A stretch of DNA of 64,000 nucleotides from Nostoc sp. CENA543 (lineage in GTDB: Bacteria > Cyanobacteriota > Cyanobacteriia > Cyanobacteriales > Nostocaceae). The stretch covers positions 4,348,501 to 4,412,500 of the forward strand of contig NZ_CP023278.1 of NCBI RefSeq assembly GCF_002896875.1, written 5' to 3'. The notes beneath the pieces are model-generated. The model worked only from the letters and a program-made list of their open reading frames with translations. It did not search any database and was not told where the DNA came from. Shown one piece after another: positions 43,706 to 52,353 of this stretch. The position numbers and the translations under genes are program-made. The first letter of the stretch is position 1. The number at the start of each line of letters is the position of its first letter.

Positions 43706-43800
43706 AGGTAAGCTAATCAGCATTTAAGTTGGATAAAGCTAGGGCTAAAGCCCTTACTACAAGCGAATCAGTCTGAAAAAATGAATGACGATTAGCTTAT
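43706..43800 (+). repeat. Dispersed repeat, copy of 28549-28641
   Basis: The segment has ends GTAAGCTAATCAGCATT and AATGACGATTAGCTTAT, which are inverted repeats, and a GGGCTAAAGCCCTTACTAC centre. It matches 28549-28641 in the opposite orientation. It ends about 35 bases before the first possible start of the EamA gene. Confidence 0.85.
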
Positions 43801-43834
43801 TAAGAAAAAAAGTGTTTTTAGCAATACAATCGGG

Positions 43835-44821
43835 TTGTCCTTTCGTAGCTTTTTGATAGTGTTGGGCATCCTTACTGTTCTTCTATCTGCCTTTGTTTTG
43901 TCATTCCATAACATTACAGTACGAGTTTTGTTTTCCGAACATCTCGTACTGGGTTTCTTTTTACTTGGTGGATATGTAAAACCGGATCTACCAAATTCTT
44001 TCTTACTAATGTTTATGCGAATGTTATTAGTAGTACCACTAATGGCATTAGTAGCATTTAAACTATATCCATCAGCACTGACAGAATTGCGAGACTTGTT
44101 CAGCCGAGAAAGGAGGGACATTTTATTTCAAGCTTTTGGCTGCGGGATACTAATGTTTGTGTATATTGCTTTACTTTACGTTGCTATTGGCTTAATTCCC
44201 ACTGGAATTGCTCTCACCTTATTTTTTACCTATCCTATATTTACGGCTCTTCTATCTTGGAAATTTTTTGGCGATCGCCCCACATGGTTATGTTGGCTGG
44301 TAATGGCTATTATTCTGATAGGTAGTGTGCTGACAGTACCTCAATCTTCTACTACCTACAGTAACCAGTCTATTAACATTGGTATCATCACAAGTGTTAG
44401 TTCTGGGATAGTTTACGCTTTTTATAACATCATTGCCCAAAAATGCTTAACTAGATTTCATCCAGTTCCCTTCACCTGGATTAGCTTTGCCTCTACTCTC
44501 ATACTTTCTGGTGTTTGTTTACTGTTTTGGCCGTCTCCCGGCACGCAACTTGATTGGACACCTTTGTGGATTGGCAGTATTTTTTCTGGTTTAGTCAGCT
44601 TTATTGGACACACAATGAATAATGCCGGAATTCGGATGATTGGCGCAACTACCGCCTCAATCATTGGTTCTAGCAGTCCAGCATTAACAGCGTTAGTTGC
44701 ATGGTTAACAATTAGCGAAGCGTTAAATGCGACGCAAAATGTGGGAATTGGGATTGTAACTTTCGGAATTGCGCTGTTGAGTGGAGAAAAGTGGATTAAA
44801 TCATTGAATATGAGGAGTTAA
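43835..44821 (+). CDS. EamA/RhaT-type drug/metabolite transporter
   Basis: The 328-residue protein has about ten hydrophobic helices in two EamA repeats: LFMRMLLVVPLMALVAF-like segments in the first half and GATTASIIGSSSPALTALVAW in the second, which is the typical second-repeat motif. Only TTG starts are available near the N-terminus (43835, 43853); no ribosome binding site is evident, and the first helix begins almost at once. A dispersed repeat ends 34 bases upstream, so the original start may have been lost. It probably exports a small metabolite or amino acid. It is convergent with the apbC gene. Confidence 0.8.
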   Translation: MSFRSFLIVLGILTVLLSAFVLSFHNITVRVLFSEHLVLGFFLLGGYVKPDLPNSFLLMFMRMLLVVPLMALVAFKLYPSALTELRDLFSRERRDILFQAFGCGILMFVYIALLYVAIGLIPTGIALTLFFTYPIFTALLSWKFFGDRPTWLCWLVMAIILIGSVLTVPQSSTTYSNQSINIGIITSVSSGIVYAFYNIIAQKCLTRFHPVPFTWISFASTLILSGVCLLFWPSPGTQLDWTPLWIGSIFSGLVSFIGHTMNNAGIRMIGATTASIIGSSSPALTALVAWLTISEALNATQNVGIGIVTFGIALLSGEKWIKSLNMRS

Positions 44822-44870
44822 TCTCATTTAATTTTCGGGAATTCCCTACAAGTTCAGTGCATAACCATAA

Positions 44871-45866
44871 TCATCTGTAACAAAAAGTGGTGTTTAGTGC
44901 GATCGCAATATTTCTAAAAACCTCACTTGCTGTGGAAGCTTGTTTATTTGTGGCGATGGGATTTCCGCTATCCCCACCGCTACAAATCCGCGAATCAATA
45001 GGGATTTGTCCCAGTAGAGGCGTTTGTAATTCGGCTGCGAGTTGTTCACCGCCACCACTACCAAAAATATATGTGCGTGAACCACAATCCCCACAGGTTA
45101 AGTAACTCATATTTTCTACGATACCCAGTACCGGCACACCGACTTGGCGAAACATATATATATTACGTCGAACATCTGCAACAGCTACTTGCTGCGGAGT
45201 CGTCACCAAAATCACGCCACAAATTGGACTTTCTTGAATAATCGTAATTTGAGCATCACCCGTACCTGGGGGTAAATCTATCAATAAATAATCTAACTCC
45301 CCCCATTCCACATCATTGATAAATTGGGTAATAATTTTGTGCAGTACAGGCCCCCGCCAAGCCAAAGGACGATTTTCTTCTGCTAGTAAACCCACCGACA
45401 TTAATTTAATTCCCTGCACTTCTAAAGGTAAAAACTTCTCACCTGTAGGAGTCTGAATGACTTCAACATCAGCTTGTCCTAAACCCAACATTTGCGGCAC
45501 ATTCGGCCCATAAACATCCGCGTCTAATAGCCCAACTTTTGCCCCTTGTAAACTTAAAGCGGCGGCAATATTTACAGCAGTTGTTGATTTACCAACACCA
45601 CCTTTACCACTAGAAATTCCTAGAGTTATTTTCACACCAGGAATTGTGCAAATTTGAATATAAGTCTTTTTACACCAAGACAAAGCTGATAATTTAGCTT
45701 CAACTTCTGTTTGTAATTCCTGCTGATGAGAACCAATATATAAACGCAAGTAAACATAGTCATCAACTATGCGGAGATTCCGCACCATGCCCAAACTTAC
45801 AATGTCATTTTTTAAAGTTGGTTCAACAACTTGTTTGAGCAGTTCTACTACTTCTTGTTGACTCAT
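44871..45866 (-). CDS. apbC: Mrp/ApbC-type Fe-S cluster carrier ATPase
   Basis: The 331-residue protein has an N-terminal MIP18/DUF59-like domain (residues 1-75) and a P-loop ATPase with deviant Walker A SSGKGGVGKST (85-95), DADVYGPNVPQ near 117, and a CxxC in LTCGDCGS near 256, which bridges a [4Fe-4S] cluster in the dimer. Such proteins deliver Fe-S clusters. It is the last gene of an operon that includes an AprA-like flavoprotein and a two-cluster ferredoxin, so it could mature that ferredoxin specifically. Its ATG abuts the stop codon of the DUF4058 gene. A general housekeeping role is also possible. Confidence 0.92.
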   Translation of the reverse strand: MSQQEVVELLKQVVEPTLKNDIVSLGMVRNLRIVDDYVYLRLYIGSHQQELQTEVEAKLSALSWCKKTYIQICTIPGVKITLGISSGKGGVGKSTTAVNIAAALSLQGAKVGLLDADVYGPNVPQMLGLGQADVEVIQTPTGEKFLPLEVQGIKLMSVGLLAEENRPLAWRGPVLHKIITQFINDVEWGELDYLLIDLPPGTGDAQITIIQESPICGVILVTTPQQVAVADVRRNIYMFRQVGVPVLGIVENMSYLTCGDCGSRTYIFGSGGGEQLAAELQTPLLGQIPIDSRICSGGDSGNPIATNKQASTASEVFRNIAIALNTTFCYR

Positions 45867-46628
45867 TTAAACAGTTGCCAAAATATCTTTTATCCAAGCC
45901 TCTTCTTCGGGCGATCGCCTGATTTTCAAAGGTTGTGTATAATCAATTGCTAAATCAAATCTAGCACGTTCGTATACTTCATTGAGTAACCTTTGTAAGT
46001 CAACAATTGGCTCAGATTCACTTTCATGCAAAGGTATAGGAAAAACCGGAATTGGACTTTTCAAATCGAAGGTATATAAATCGGCATCAGGTCTGTTGTA
46101 GCTGCGACTTACCAAAATACTATAATCTGTGATTTTTACACCTAAAATTGGCATTGGCTCACCTTGCTTTAGCAGGTCAATTTCTACCAAATTAGTCGCA
46201 GAAGCTAAAATTTTATGTCGTTTGTTCTCGTAAGCAATTCTACCTTCTTTTGAGATTTTATTTTTAGGTGAAAGTATTTCAATGACAGCTACTACTTCTT
46301 TATTTTGAGTTGAGCGCACCTCTAAAAATCTTTCAGTTACCTGTTCAGGTATGGGAACTTTAACTTTAGTAGGTTCGCTAAGTTTTGCAGCAGTCAAAGT
46401 TGTGCTGCTATCTGGAATATTACGGTTAGCAACTGCTACATCAGCAATTCCCACCAGTAAGATATCATCTACACTTGTATAAACTCGCTCTTCAATAGAA
46501 ACTCGGTATTTAGGCGCGATTTGAGGAGTCAAATCATCAGCTATAGCGACAATCAAACGATTATGAACTTGATGCCAAAGTTCAGGCTGTTCTAAATACG
46601 GGTTCATTCCAGGAAATGGATTTCCCAT
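45867..46628 (-). CDS. DUF4058 protein
   Basis: The 253-residue protein begins NPFPGMNPYLEQPELW, the signature of the DUF4058 family, and has VIEILSPKNK near residue 118, a feature shared with the PD-(D/E)XK-like nuclease superfamily in which DUF4058 is sometimes placed. The family is abundant in cyanobacteria and its function is unknown. It is tightly packed between HEAT and apbC genes: its stop codon touches the apbC start and it begins 22 bases after the HEAT gene. Whether it takes part in the sulfur function or is a passenger is open. Confidence 0.9.
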   Translation of the reverse strand: MGNPFPGMNPYLEQPELWHQVHNRLIVAIADDLTPQIAPKYRVSIEERVYTSVDDILLVGIADVAVANRNIPDSSTTLTAAKLSEPTKVKVPIPEQVTERFLEVRSTQNKEVVAVIEILSPKNKISKEGRIAYENKRHKILASATNLVEIDLLKQGEPMPILGVKITDYSILVSRSYNRPDADLYTFDLKSPIPVFPIPLHESESEPIVDLQRLLNEVYERARFDLAIDYTQPLKIRRSPEEEAWIKDILATV

Positions 46629-46650
46629 GACACTTTCCCTTAATTATTGA

Positions 46651-47622
46651 CTACTCCCCTGATACTATTTTATCTGTTTGTATCTTGTTAATTGCTCGTT
46701 GTGCTTGAATAGCAACTTCCCTATCAGGATCATCTAAAGCTTGTTGCAGAGCGATGATAACATCACAATGAGCTAAATTACCAAGAGCAATTACAGCTTC
46801 TTTGCGAACATCTGCGTATTCATCTGCTAAAGCTTGAATTAATTTCGGCATAACTTGCATATCTGGAATTTTTTGTAAAGCTTGTGCTGTTGCTTTTCTG
46901 ACTTGCCAATGTTCATCACTGAAAGCAGTTTCTAAGGCGAAAATTGCTTGATGATTTGCATGAATAGCTAGAGATTGAGCTGCATTACGCCGCACTTGCC
47001 AGTCATGATCATTAGTCAGTGCTTGACTAAGTTTATTAATTACTTCTGTATCTTGCAAATGTCCCAGAGTCAAAGCCGCAGCCCGCCGCACAACTGCTGA
47101 ATCATCAAAAATTAAATCTAAAGCTTCTGGGCATTTATCTAATTGATTCAGATAACGCAATGTAGTGATTGCGGTTTCTCTTAACTCAGGATTATCTGAT
47201 TGTAAAAATGATAATATATAAGGTAAAGATTGAATATCATGAATTTTACGCAACAGCACTAAAATATTAATTTGTGTATTGATATCATCAATTTGTAGTT
47301 TATCTAGTAAAAGTAATAAATCATCTGGACTAACTAACTCATTTAAAGCTGACGCAGCTTCAGTGCGAATATCTTCATCTTGCGAACTCAAGCAGTCAAT
47401 TAAAGCAGGAATCGCCACAGGATTAGCAATTTCCCAAAGAGCAGATATAGCTATTTTCTGGACAGCAACATTTTCATCATTAAGGGCAATAATTAAAGCA
47501 TCAATTGTCTCTTCTTCGCCGAGATGTTGTAGAGTTTTGACAGCTACTAAGCGGTCATTGACATCAGGCGATCGCAACATTTCCAACCATTGATTTAATT
47601 CAGAATCAGCACTTATAGACAT
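46651..47622 (-). CDS. HEAT-repeat protein
   Basis: The 323-residue protein consists of about nine HEAT repeats of about 31 residues, each with an A-L-x-D-E/x-V-R-x-x-A core, such as ALTNDHDWQVRRNAAQSL and AFSDEHWQVRKATAQAL. It forms an all-helical scaffold and has no signal peptide. In cyanobacteria such proteins act as chaperone-like or lyase-like factors for cofactor attachment; HEAT proteins also occur with Fe-S and phycobilin enzymes. Its position between the AprB-like ferredoxin and apbC genes suggests that it assists assembly of the oxidoreductase. This is inference from gene order. Confidence 0.9.
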   Translation of the reverse strand: MSISADSELNQWLEMLRSPDVNDRLVAVKTLQHLGEEETIDALIIALNDENVAVQKIAISALWEIANPVAIPALIDCLSSQDEDIRTEAASALNELVSPDDLLLLLDKLQIDDINTQINILVLLRKIHDIQSLPYILSFLQSDNPELRETAITTLRYLNQLDKCPEALDLIFDDSAVVRRAAALTLGHLQDTEVINKLSQALTNDHDWQVRRNAAQSLAIHANHQAIFALETAFSDEHWQVRKATAQALQKIPDMQVMPKLIQALADEYADVRKEAVIALGNLAHCDVIIALQQALDDPDREVAIQAQRAINKIQTDKIVSGE

Positions 47623-47704
47623 CCTAAATCCTCTCCAAAACTCTTTCTCTCTGCGCCTCTACGCCTCTGTGTGAAATTCACATTATTCCTAAATAACGAC
47701 CTAA

Positions 47705-47932
47705 TTACCGCAACAAAAAAGGAATCTGCACCGTAATAGCATTAGTAGGACATTCCTTTTCACAAGGTAAACAAAACCAACATTCATCATATTTCATATA
47801 AGCTTTCCCCGTCTCTGGATTCTTAGCCAACACATCTAAAGGACAAACTTCAATGCAAGCCATACATTTTTCCAAACATTTTGATTCATCAACAATGACA
47901 GGAACATCTACCCTCTGATTAATTAAAGCCAT
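47705..47932 (-). CDS. AprB-like two-[4Fe-4S] ferredoxin (module 3)
   Basis: The 75-residue protein resembles AprB of sulfate reducers. First set: Cys19, 23, 26, 30 in CLEKCMACIEVCP, with an x3 spacing between the first pair. Second set: Cys51, 54, 57, 61 in CWFCLPCEKECP, preceded by GKAYMKYDE and followed by NAITVQIP; AprB has a similar AY...CWECYSCVKMCP...AIDV pattern. It would pass electrons between the AprA-like flavoprotein (48486) and a partner. It lacks the long C-terminal tail that AprB wraps around AprA. A GNAT gene separates it from its flavoprotein gene. Confidence 0.9.
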   Translation of the reverse strand: MALINQRVDVPVIVDESKCLEKCMACIEVCPLDVLAKNPETGKAYMKYDECWFCLPCEKECPTNAITVQIPFLLR

Positions 47933-47955
47933 AAAACTCCTATTTGATTTTGTAA

Positions 47956-48465
47956 TTAAACAGTTAGGCGGTAAAATAGATGAGGTAAATTAGCATGGAT
48001 AATTTCACGCTCATACTTAAATCCCAACTTTTCCATTACTCTTTGCGAAGCTTCATTCGTCGTGAGCGTAAAGCAAACTATATCTTTTAATTTCAGTAAC
48101 TCAAAACCAATTTTTAAGATTTGCTCACCCATTTCTGTAGCCAATCCTTGACCCCAAAATTTATCCATGAGTGCATAAGCTAATTCCACCTCATTAATAC
48201 CTTCTACAATAGTATTGCGAAGTCCAGCACGACCAACAAATTGATGATTATTCTTGTCTCGAAATACCCATAAGCCAAAACCGTAACTTTGCCAATGATG
48301 TAAGTTATTGAAAATAAATAGCCGTGTCTCTTCATCAGAACGCACACCGCCTAAAGTAGTCATAACTTTTTGATTTTGGTGCATTCGACAAAGTTCATGC
48401 AAATGCTGGAATTGTAGCCGCTCTGCTAGCAGACGAGATGTAGAAAATGTTTCTATTATCTGCAT
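47956..48465 (-). CDS. GNAT-family acetyltransferase
   Basis: The 169-residue protein resembles the RimJ/RimL group: TSRLLAERL at the first strand, FVGRAGLRN near 92, then FWGQGLATEMG, the acetyl-CoA pyrophosphate loop, near 120, and EASQRVMEKLGFKYE near 150. ATG 48465 is the family start; a GTG at 48489 that overlaps the flavoprotein stop (GTGA) is the alternative. It lies inside the AprA-AprB-like operon. Its acceptor is unknown; it could modify a protein of the system or an amine intermediate, or be unrelated. Confidence 0.85.
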   Translation of the reverse strand: MQIIETFSTSRLLAERLQFQHLHELCRMHQNQKVMTTLGGVRSDEETRLFIFNNLHHWQSYGFGLWVFRDKNNHQFVGRAGLRNTIVEGINEVELAYALMDKFWGQGLATEMGEQILKIGFELLKLKDIVCFTLTTNEASQRVMEKLGFKYEREIIHANLPHLFYRLTV

Positions 48466-48485
48466 ATTTTTGATTATTTTAACTA

Positions 48486-50195
48486 TCACCTCACAGCTAC
48501 ATTGTATAATTCTTGGGCTGTATCTACTTTGACAATATAAGGTTCTACTGGACGCTTAAACAATATCATTTGTCCTGATTCATTTTTTCTTAAGTTGGTG
48601 TGACAAAACCATTCATCATCATTTTTTTCTGGATAATCTAAACGGTAATGATATAATCCCCAGCGAGTTTCTTGGCGATATAATGATGCTCTGGCTGCCA
48701 TTTCTGCACAGTCTCGAATAAAATGTACTTCCAGAGAACGCATTAATTCATGGGGGTCACGCGCACCCATTAAATCTAATGTTTGTTGATATTGGACAAA
48801 ATGTTTTAAGCCAATTTCGATTTTGTTACCTGATTTGGGTGGTTGGAGATAATCATTAACTAAGCGTCTGAGTTTATATTCTACCTGGGTATGAGGTACG
48901 CCATTTGGTCTAGTTAATGGGGCATAAATTCTGGTTTTTTCTGTTTCTAAAAACTCGGCATCTGGTTCGCTAAAATCTAAATCTTGGATATATTCAATGG
49001 CATGAGTTCCGGCTATGCGACCGAACACAAAAGCCCCAATCATATAATTATGGGGAACGCTGGCCATATCTCCGGCTGCATATAAACCGGGGACTGTAGT
49101 TTGAGCGTTTTCATTTACCCACACGCCAGAAGCACTATGACCGCTACATAAGCCAATTTCAGAAATGTGCATTTCTACGCCGTGGGTGCGGTAATCTTCA
49201 TTTCTCCCTTGATGGAAACGTTCTCTACTTGGTCTTTCATTTGCCCAAAGTATGGATTCAATTTCGGCAATTGTATCTTCATCAAGATGGGTCATTTTGA
49301 GTTGGACTGGCCCTTTTCCTGAGTTTAACTCTTTCCAGATTTCCAACATCATTTGACCACTCCAATAGTCACAACTAATGAAGCGATTTCCTTCGGCGTT
49401 GGCTGTATGTGCGCCAAAAGGCCCGGCGACATAGGCGCAGGCGGGGCCGTTGTAATCTTTAATTAAGGGATTAACTTGAAAGCATTCAATGTTGCTAAGT
49501 TCTGCACCTGCGTGATAAGCCATTGAATAGCCATCGCCGGCGTTAGTAGGATTTTCGTAAGTGCCGTAGAGATAGCCGGAAGCAGGTAAGCCGAGTCTGC
49601 CACAAGCACCTGTACAAAGGATGACGGCCTTGGCTTGAATGATTATATAGTCGCCGTTTCTGACATCAAATCCTACCGCACCAACAGCGCGTCCGTCTTT
49701 GACTAATACACGGGTAGCCATCACACGGTTTGTAACTTTGACTTTGTGGCGTTTGACTTGACGGGTGAGAATGGTTTTCAGGTCTTTGCCTTCTGGCATG
49801 GGTAAGACGTATTTACCCACACGATGCACCTGTTTTAAGTCGTAGTTACCTTGGGCATCTTTTTGAAACTTCACACCCCAACTTTCTAATTCTTGAATGA
49901 CTTCGTGACCTAATTTACCGGTTTGATAGACGGCTTTTTGGTTAAGAATGCCATCGTTGGCGAGGGTGATTTCCCGGACGTACTGTTCTGGGGTGGAGTG
50001 TCCGGGGATGATGGCGGTATTGACTCCATCCATCCCCATTGCGATCGCACCACTCCTTCTGATGTTAGCCTTTTCTAATATCAGCACCTCTGCATCTGGA
50101 TTTGCCTGCTTGGCTTTAATACCTGCCATTGTGCCAGCCGTACCGCCACCAATGACGAGTACATCAGTTTTTATCCGTTGAGTATTGATATCCAT
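48486..50195 (-). CDS. AprA-like (adenylylsulfate reductase alpha-type) flavoprotein (module 3)
   Basis: The 569-residue protein follows AprA of sulfate reducers along its length: TDVLVIGGGTAGTMA for FAD near residue 12, EKANIRRSGAIAMGMDGVNT near 40, AKAVILCTGA near 180, VPGLYAAGDM near 372, and a C-terminal ARDPHELMRSLEVHF, RQETRWGLYHYRLDYPEKNDDEW block that is almost AprA-like word for word. ATG 50195 is chosen; an upstream ATG at 50243 would add residues encoded by a tandem repeat. It is in one operon with an SsuA lipoprotein and an AprB-like ferredoxin. No sat or QmoABC genes are present, so the reaction may be on an organosulfur compound or sulfite. Confidence 0.9.
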   Translation of the reverse strand: MDINTQRIKTDVLVIGGGTAGTMAGIKAKQANPDAEVLILEKANIRRSGAIAMGMDGVNTAIIPGHSTPEQYVREITLANDGILNQKAVYQTGKLGHEVIQELESWGVKFQKDAQGNYDLKQVHRVGKYVLPMPEGKDLKTILTRQVKRHKVKVTNRVMATRVLVKDGRAVGAVGFDVRNGDYIIIQAKAVILCTGACGRLGLPASGYLYGTYENPTNAGDGYSMAYHAGAELSNIECFQVNPLIKDYNGPACAYVAGPFGAHTANAEGNRFISCDYWSGQMMLEIWKELNSGKGPVQLKMTHLDEDTIAEIESILWANERPSRERFHQGRNEDYRTHGVEMHISEIGLCSGHSASGVWVNENAQTTVPGLYAAGDMASVPHNYMIGAFVFGRIAGTHAIEYIQDLDFSEPDAEFLETEKTRIYAPLTRPNGVPHTQVEYKLRRLVNDYLQPPKSGNKIEIGLKHFVQYQQTLDLMGARDPHELMRSLEVHFIRDCAEMAARASLYRQETRWGLYHYRLDYPEKNDDEWFCHTNLRKNESGQMILFKRPVEPYIVKVDTAQELYNVAVR

Positions 50196-50202
50196 AATTT
50201 TC

Positions 50203-50243
50203 GGGGATTGAGGATTGGGGACTGGGGACTGGGGATTGGGCAT
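50203..50243. repeat. Heptanucleotide repeat (GGGGATT/GGGGACT)n
   Basis: About five heptamer units directly upstream of the AprA-like start codon, occupying the ribosome-binding region. The same unit occurs near 52135, 61589 and 62671. Confidence 0.75.
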
Positions 50244-50263
50244 TTCTCCCCCTGCTCCCTGCC

Positions 50264-51304
50264 TTATTTATTGCCTTGCCAAACTATGTCTTTGACTTGA
50301 ATTTGCTTGGGAATGAGTTTGATTTTGTAAAAGGTATCGGCAATATCTTGTTGTTTGTTAATTACTTCATCGGTTAACGGCAGAACACCATACTGTCGGC
50401 GTTTCTCGGCAACTTCTAAAGCGGCGGCGGGAATGCCTAATTCTGGTTCTAGAAATTTAGCTACTTCTTGGGGATTATTGGCTGCCCATTTATCGACTTT
50501 GGTGACTTCATCTAACAGGGTTTTCAATACATCTGGGTGGGAATTTACAAAGGCTTGACTCGCCAGATAGTAGCCCCGATTGGGTGCTAAATTTGTGGCA
50601 TCTGTAAGAATTCTTGCACCTGTAGCCTGTTCAACTGCTGCCAAGAAAGGGTCCCAAATTGCCCAGGCATCAACGTTACCACCTTCAAAGGCTGCACGGG
50701 CATCTGCGGGGGTGAGATAGGCGGGTTTTATGTCAGTATAGTTTAGTCCGGCTGCTTCTAGGGCTTTGACTACTAAATAGTTAGTGTTAGAACCTTTAGC
50801 GAAGGCAACTCTTTTACCCTTGAGTTCCGCTACAGTTTTAATCGGTGAATCTTTCGGCACAATAATCGCTTCGGCTTTGGGACTCCAAGGATCGTAAGCT
50901 ACATACAGCAATGGAACTCCTCCAGCTTGGGCAAATATAGGCGGTGCTTCGCCTGTGTAACCAAAGTCAATACTACCTGCATTCATCGCTTCTAGCATCG
51001 GCGGCCCAGCAGGAAATTCTGTCCATGTCACCTTTGCCCCAGCAGCCGTTAAAGCCTTTTCTACATCTCCCTTGGTTCTCATCGTGTTGAGAATAGTAGC
51101 TGCTTTTTGATAACCAATCCGAACTGCAACACCTTGTTTTGTGGGACTAGAGTTTGTTGTGGGTGTGACGGCAGAGTTGTTTGTATTGCCAGGGGAACAA
51201 GCCGAGACAACAAAGCTCAAACTTAGTCCCAAGGTAAAACAGCAAATAAGTTGATGAATTCTAGATATCTGATAATTCCGAAGAAAGTTGTTGACTCTCT
51301 TCAT
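50264..51304 (-). CDS. SsuA-type sulfonate-binding lipoprotein (module 3)
   Basis: The 346-residue protein starts at ATG 51304 with a basic N-terminus, a hydrophobic core and a VVSAC lipobox. The domain has VAVRIGYQKAATIL, the FPAGPPMLEAMNAGSIDFGYTGEAPPIFAQAGG ligand loop and KTVAELKGKRVAFAKGSN, which match SsuA. It delivers an aliphatic sulfonate-like ligand. It heads the minus-strand operon that continues with the AprA-like flavoprotein 68 bases later, and it has no permease gene beside it. Upstream GTG (51340) and ATG (51334) starts are less likely, as they put a polar extension before the signal. The intergenic region with the O-methyltransferase holds a sulfur-type motif. Confidence 0.92.
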   Translation of the reverse strand: MKRVNNFLRNYQISRIHQLICCFTLGLSLSFVVSACSPGNTNNSAVTPTTNSSPTKQGVAVRIGYQKAATILNTMRTKGDVEKALTAAGAKVTWTEFPAGPPMLEAMNAGSIDFGYTGEAPPIFAQAGGVPLLYVAYDPWSPKAEAIIVPKDSPIKTVAELKGKRVAFAKGSNTNYLVVKALEAAGLNYTDIKPAYLTPADARAAFEGGNVDAWAIWDPFLAAVEQATGARILTDATNLAPNRGYYLASQAFVNSHPDVLKTLLDEVTKVDKWAANNPQEVAKFLEPELGIPAAALEVAEKRRQYGVLPLTDEVINKQQDIADTFYKIKLIPKQIQVKDIVWQGNK

Positions 51305-51382
51305 CCATTGAGGCGATACAAACTGACTCCACATAAGCACAGTGATTACATAACCACAATAAATACTACGGCATTTTGAGCA

Positions 51383-51407
51383 ATTTACCGTATTTTTGTG
51401 GTAAAAT
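51383..51407. promoter_or_regulatory. Putative operator, divergent region of module 3 and O-methyltransferase
   Basis: TTTACC (51384-51389) and GGTAAA (51400-51405) form an inverted repeat ten bases apart, and the first arm continues to TTTACCGT. The same words precede other sulfur operons. Confidence 0.5.
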
Positions 51408-51462
51408 ATTCACATAGATAAATAGCTACAATAATTTGTAATTCCTGACTACCACTAAAAAT

Positions 51463-52131
51463 ATGTCTACTGGCAAAAAACTGAGTCTGACAGATGATTT
51501 GTACCAATATCTGTTGTCTGTATCCCTGCGCGAACCGGAAATTTTATTACAACTGCGCCAAGAAACTGCTAAACATCCGCGTGCAAATATGCAGGTGGCA
51601 CCAGAACAAGGACAATTTTTGGCATTTTTAGTACAGCTAATTGGTGCAAAAAAAACTTTAGAAGTAGGTGTATTTACTGGTTATAGTTCTTTGAGCGTGG
51701 CTTTGGCATTACCAGCAGATGGTAAGGTTGTAGCCTGTGATGTCAGTGAGGAGTTTACATCTGTGGCTCGTCGCTATTGGGAACAAGCGGGAGTAGCAGA
51801 TAAGATTGACTTACATCTTGCGCCAGCTACGGAAACTTTAGAACATTTATTAGCTCAAAATCAAGCAGAAAGCTTTGATTTTGCCTTTATTGATGCTGAT
51901 AAGGAAAATTATTATCGCTATTACGAACTAGCATTACAGTTGGTTAGACCTGGTGGTTTAATTGCAATTGATAATGTATTGTGGTCTGGACAAGTAGCTC
52001 AACCGGAAATACAAGATACAGCTACCGTCGCCATTCGGGAGTTTAATAGTAAGCTAGCCCAAGACGATCGCATAGATATTAGTTTAATTACGATCGCAGA
52101 TGGGCTAACTTTAGCACGTAAACGGCATTAA
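51463..52131 (+). CDS. Class I SAM-dependent O-methyltransferase (CCoAMT-like)
   Basis: The 222-residue protein has the CCoAMT/catechol O-methyltransferase fold: TLEVGVFTGYSSLSVALALP (motif I, near residue 63), VVACDVSEE, FDFAFIDADKENYYRYYE with metal-binding Asp residues near 145, and GGLIAIDNVLWSG near 167. It would methylate a hydroxyl of a small aromatic or polyketide with S-adenosylmethionine. It is divergent from the SsuA gene and may share the operator at 51383. Such genes are common in cyanobacteria; a special role in sulfur metabolism is not evident. Confidence 0.9.
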   Translation: MSTGKKLSLTDDLYQYLLSVSLREPEILLQLRQETAKHPRANMQVAPEQGQFLAFLVQLIGAKKTLEVGVFTGYSSLSVALALPADGKVVACDVSEEFTSVARRYWEQAGVADKIDLHLAPATETLEHLLAQNQAESFDFAFIDADKENYYRYYELALQLVRPGGLIAIDNVLWSGQVAQPEIQDTATVAIREFNSKLAQDDRIDISLITIADGLTLARKRH

Positions 52132-52134
52132 GAT

Positions 52135-52322
52135 TGGGGATTGGGCATTGGACATTGGGCATCGGGCATTGGGCAGAATAGCACTAAGTTAATCGCAAAG
52201 CATTGATATAAATGGCTTTTTGAGTGTGGGGAGTGTGGGGGGAAAGATTTCTTCCCCATCCCCCCACACCTCCCACACCTCCCACACCCTGCCCCCTGCC
52301 CCCTGCCCCCTGCCCCCTGCGA
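52135..52322. repeat. Cluster of heptanucleotide repeats
   Basis: Three tracts: GGGGATT/GGGCATT-type units (52135-52176), GTGTGGGGA-type units (52226-52242) and CCCCCTG units, four or more in tandem (52288-52320). They fill the space between two convergent genes. No gene was found. Confidence 0.75.
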
Positions 52323-52353
52323 ATATTAATATGCAAATTAAAAGCACAACAGC

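Noticed and set aside
48486-50243. Longer AprA-like protein starting at ATG 50243
   Set aside because: The extra residues (PNPQSPVPNPQSP) come from a heptanucleotide repeat and are not part of the flavoprotein fold.
44871-51304. Complete dissimilatory sulfate reduction or sulfur oxidation pathway
   Set aside because: Only AprA- and AprB-like genes are present. No sat, qmo or dsr genes were seen, so I do not claim the classical pathway.
52280-52322. Possible CRISPR or regular array
   Set aside because: The units are seven bases without spacers, thus a heptanucleotide tandem repeat. No CRISPR array or cas gene was seen anywhere.
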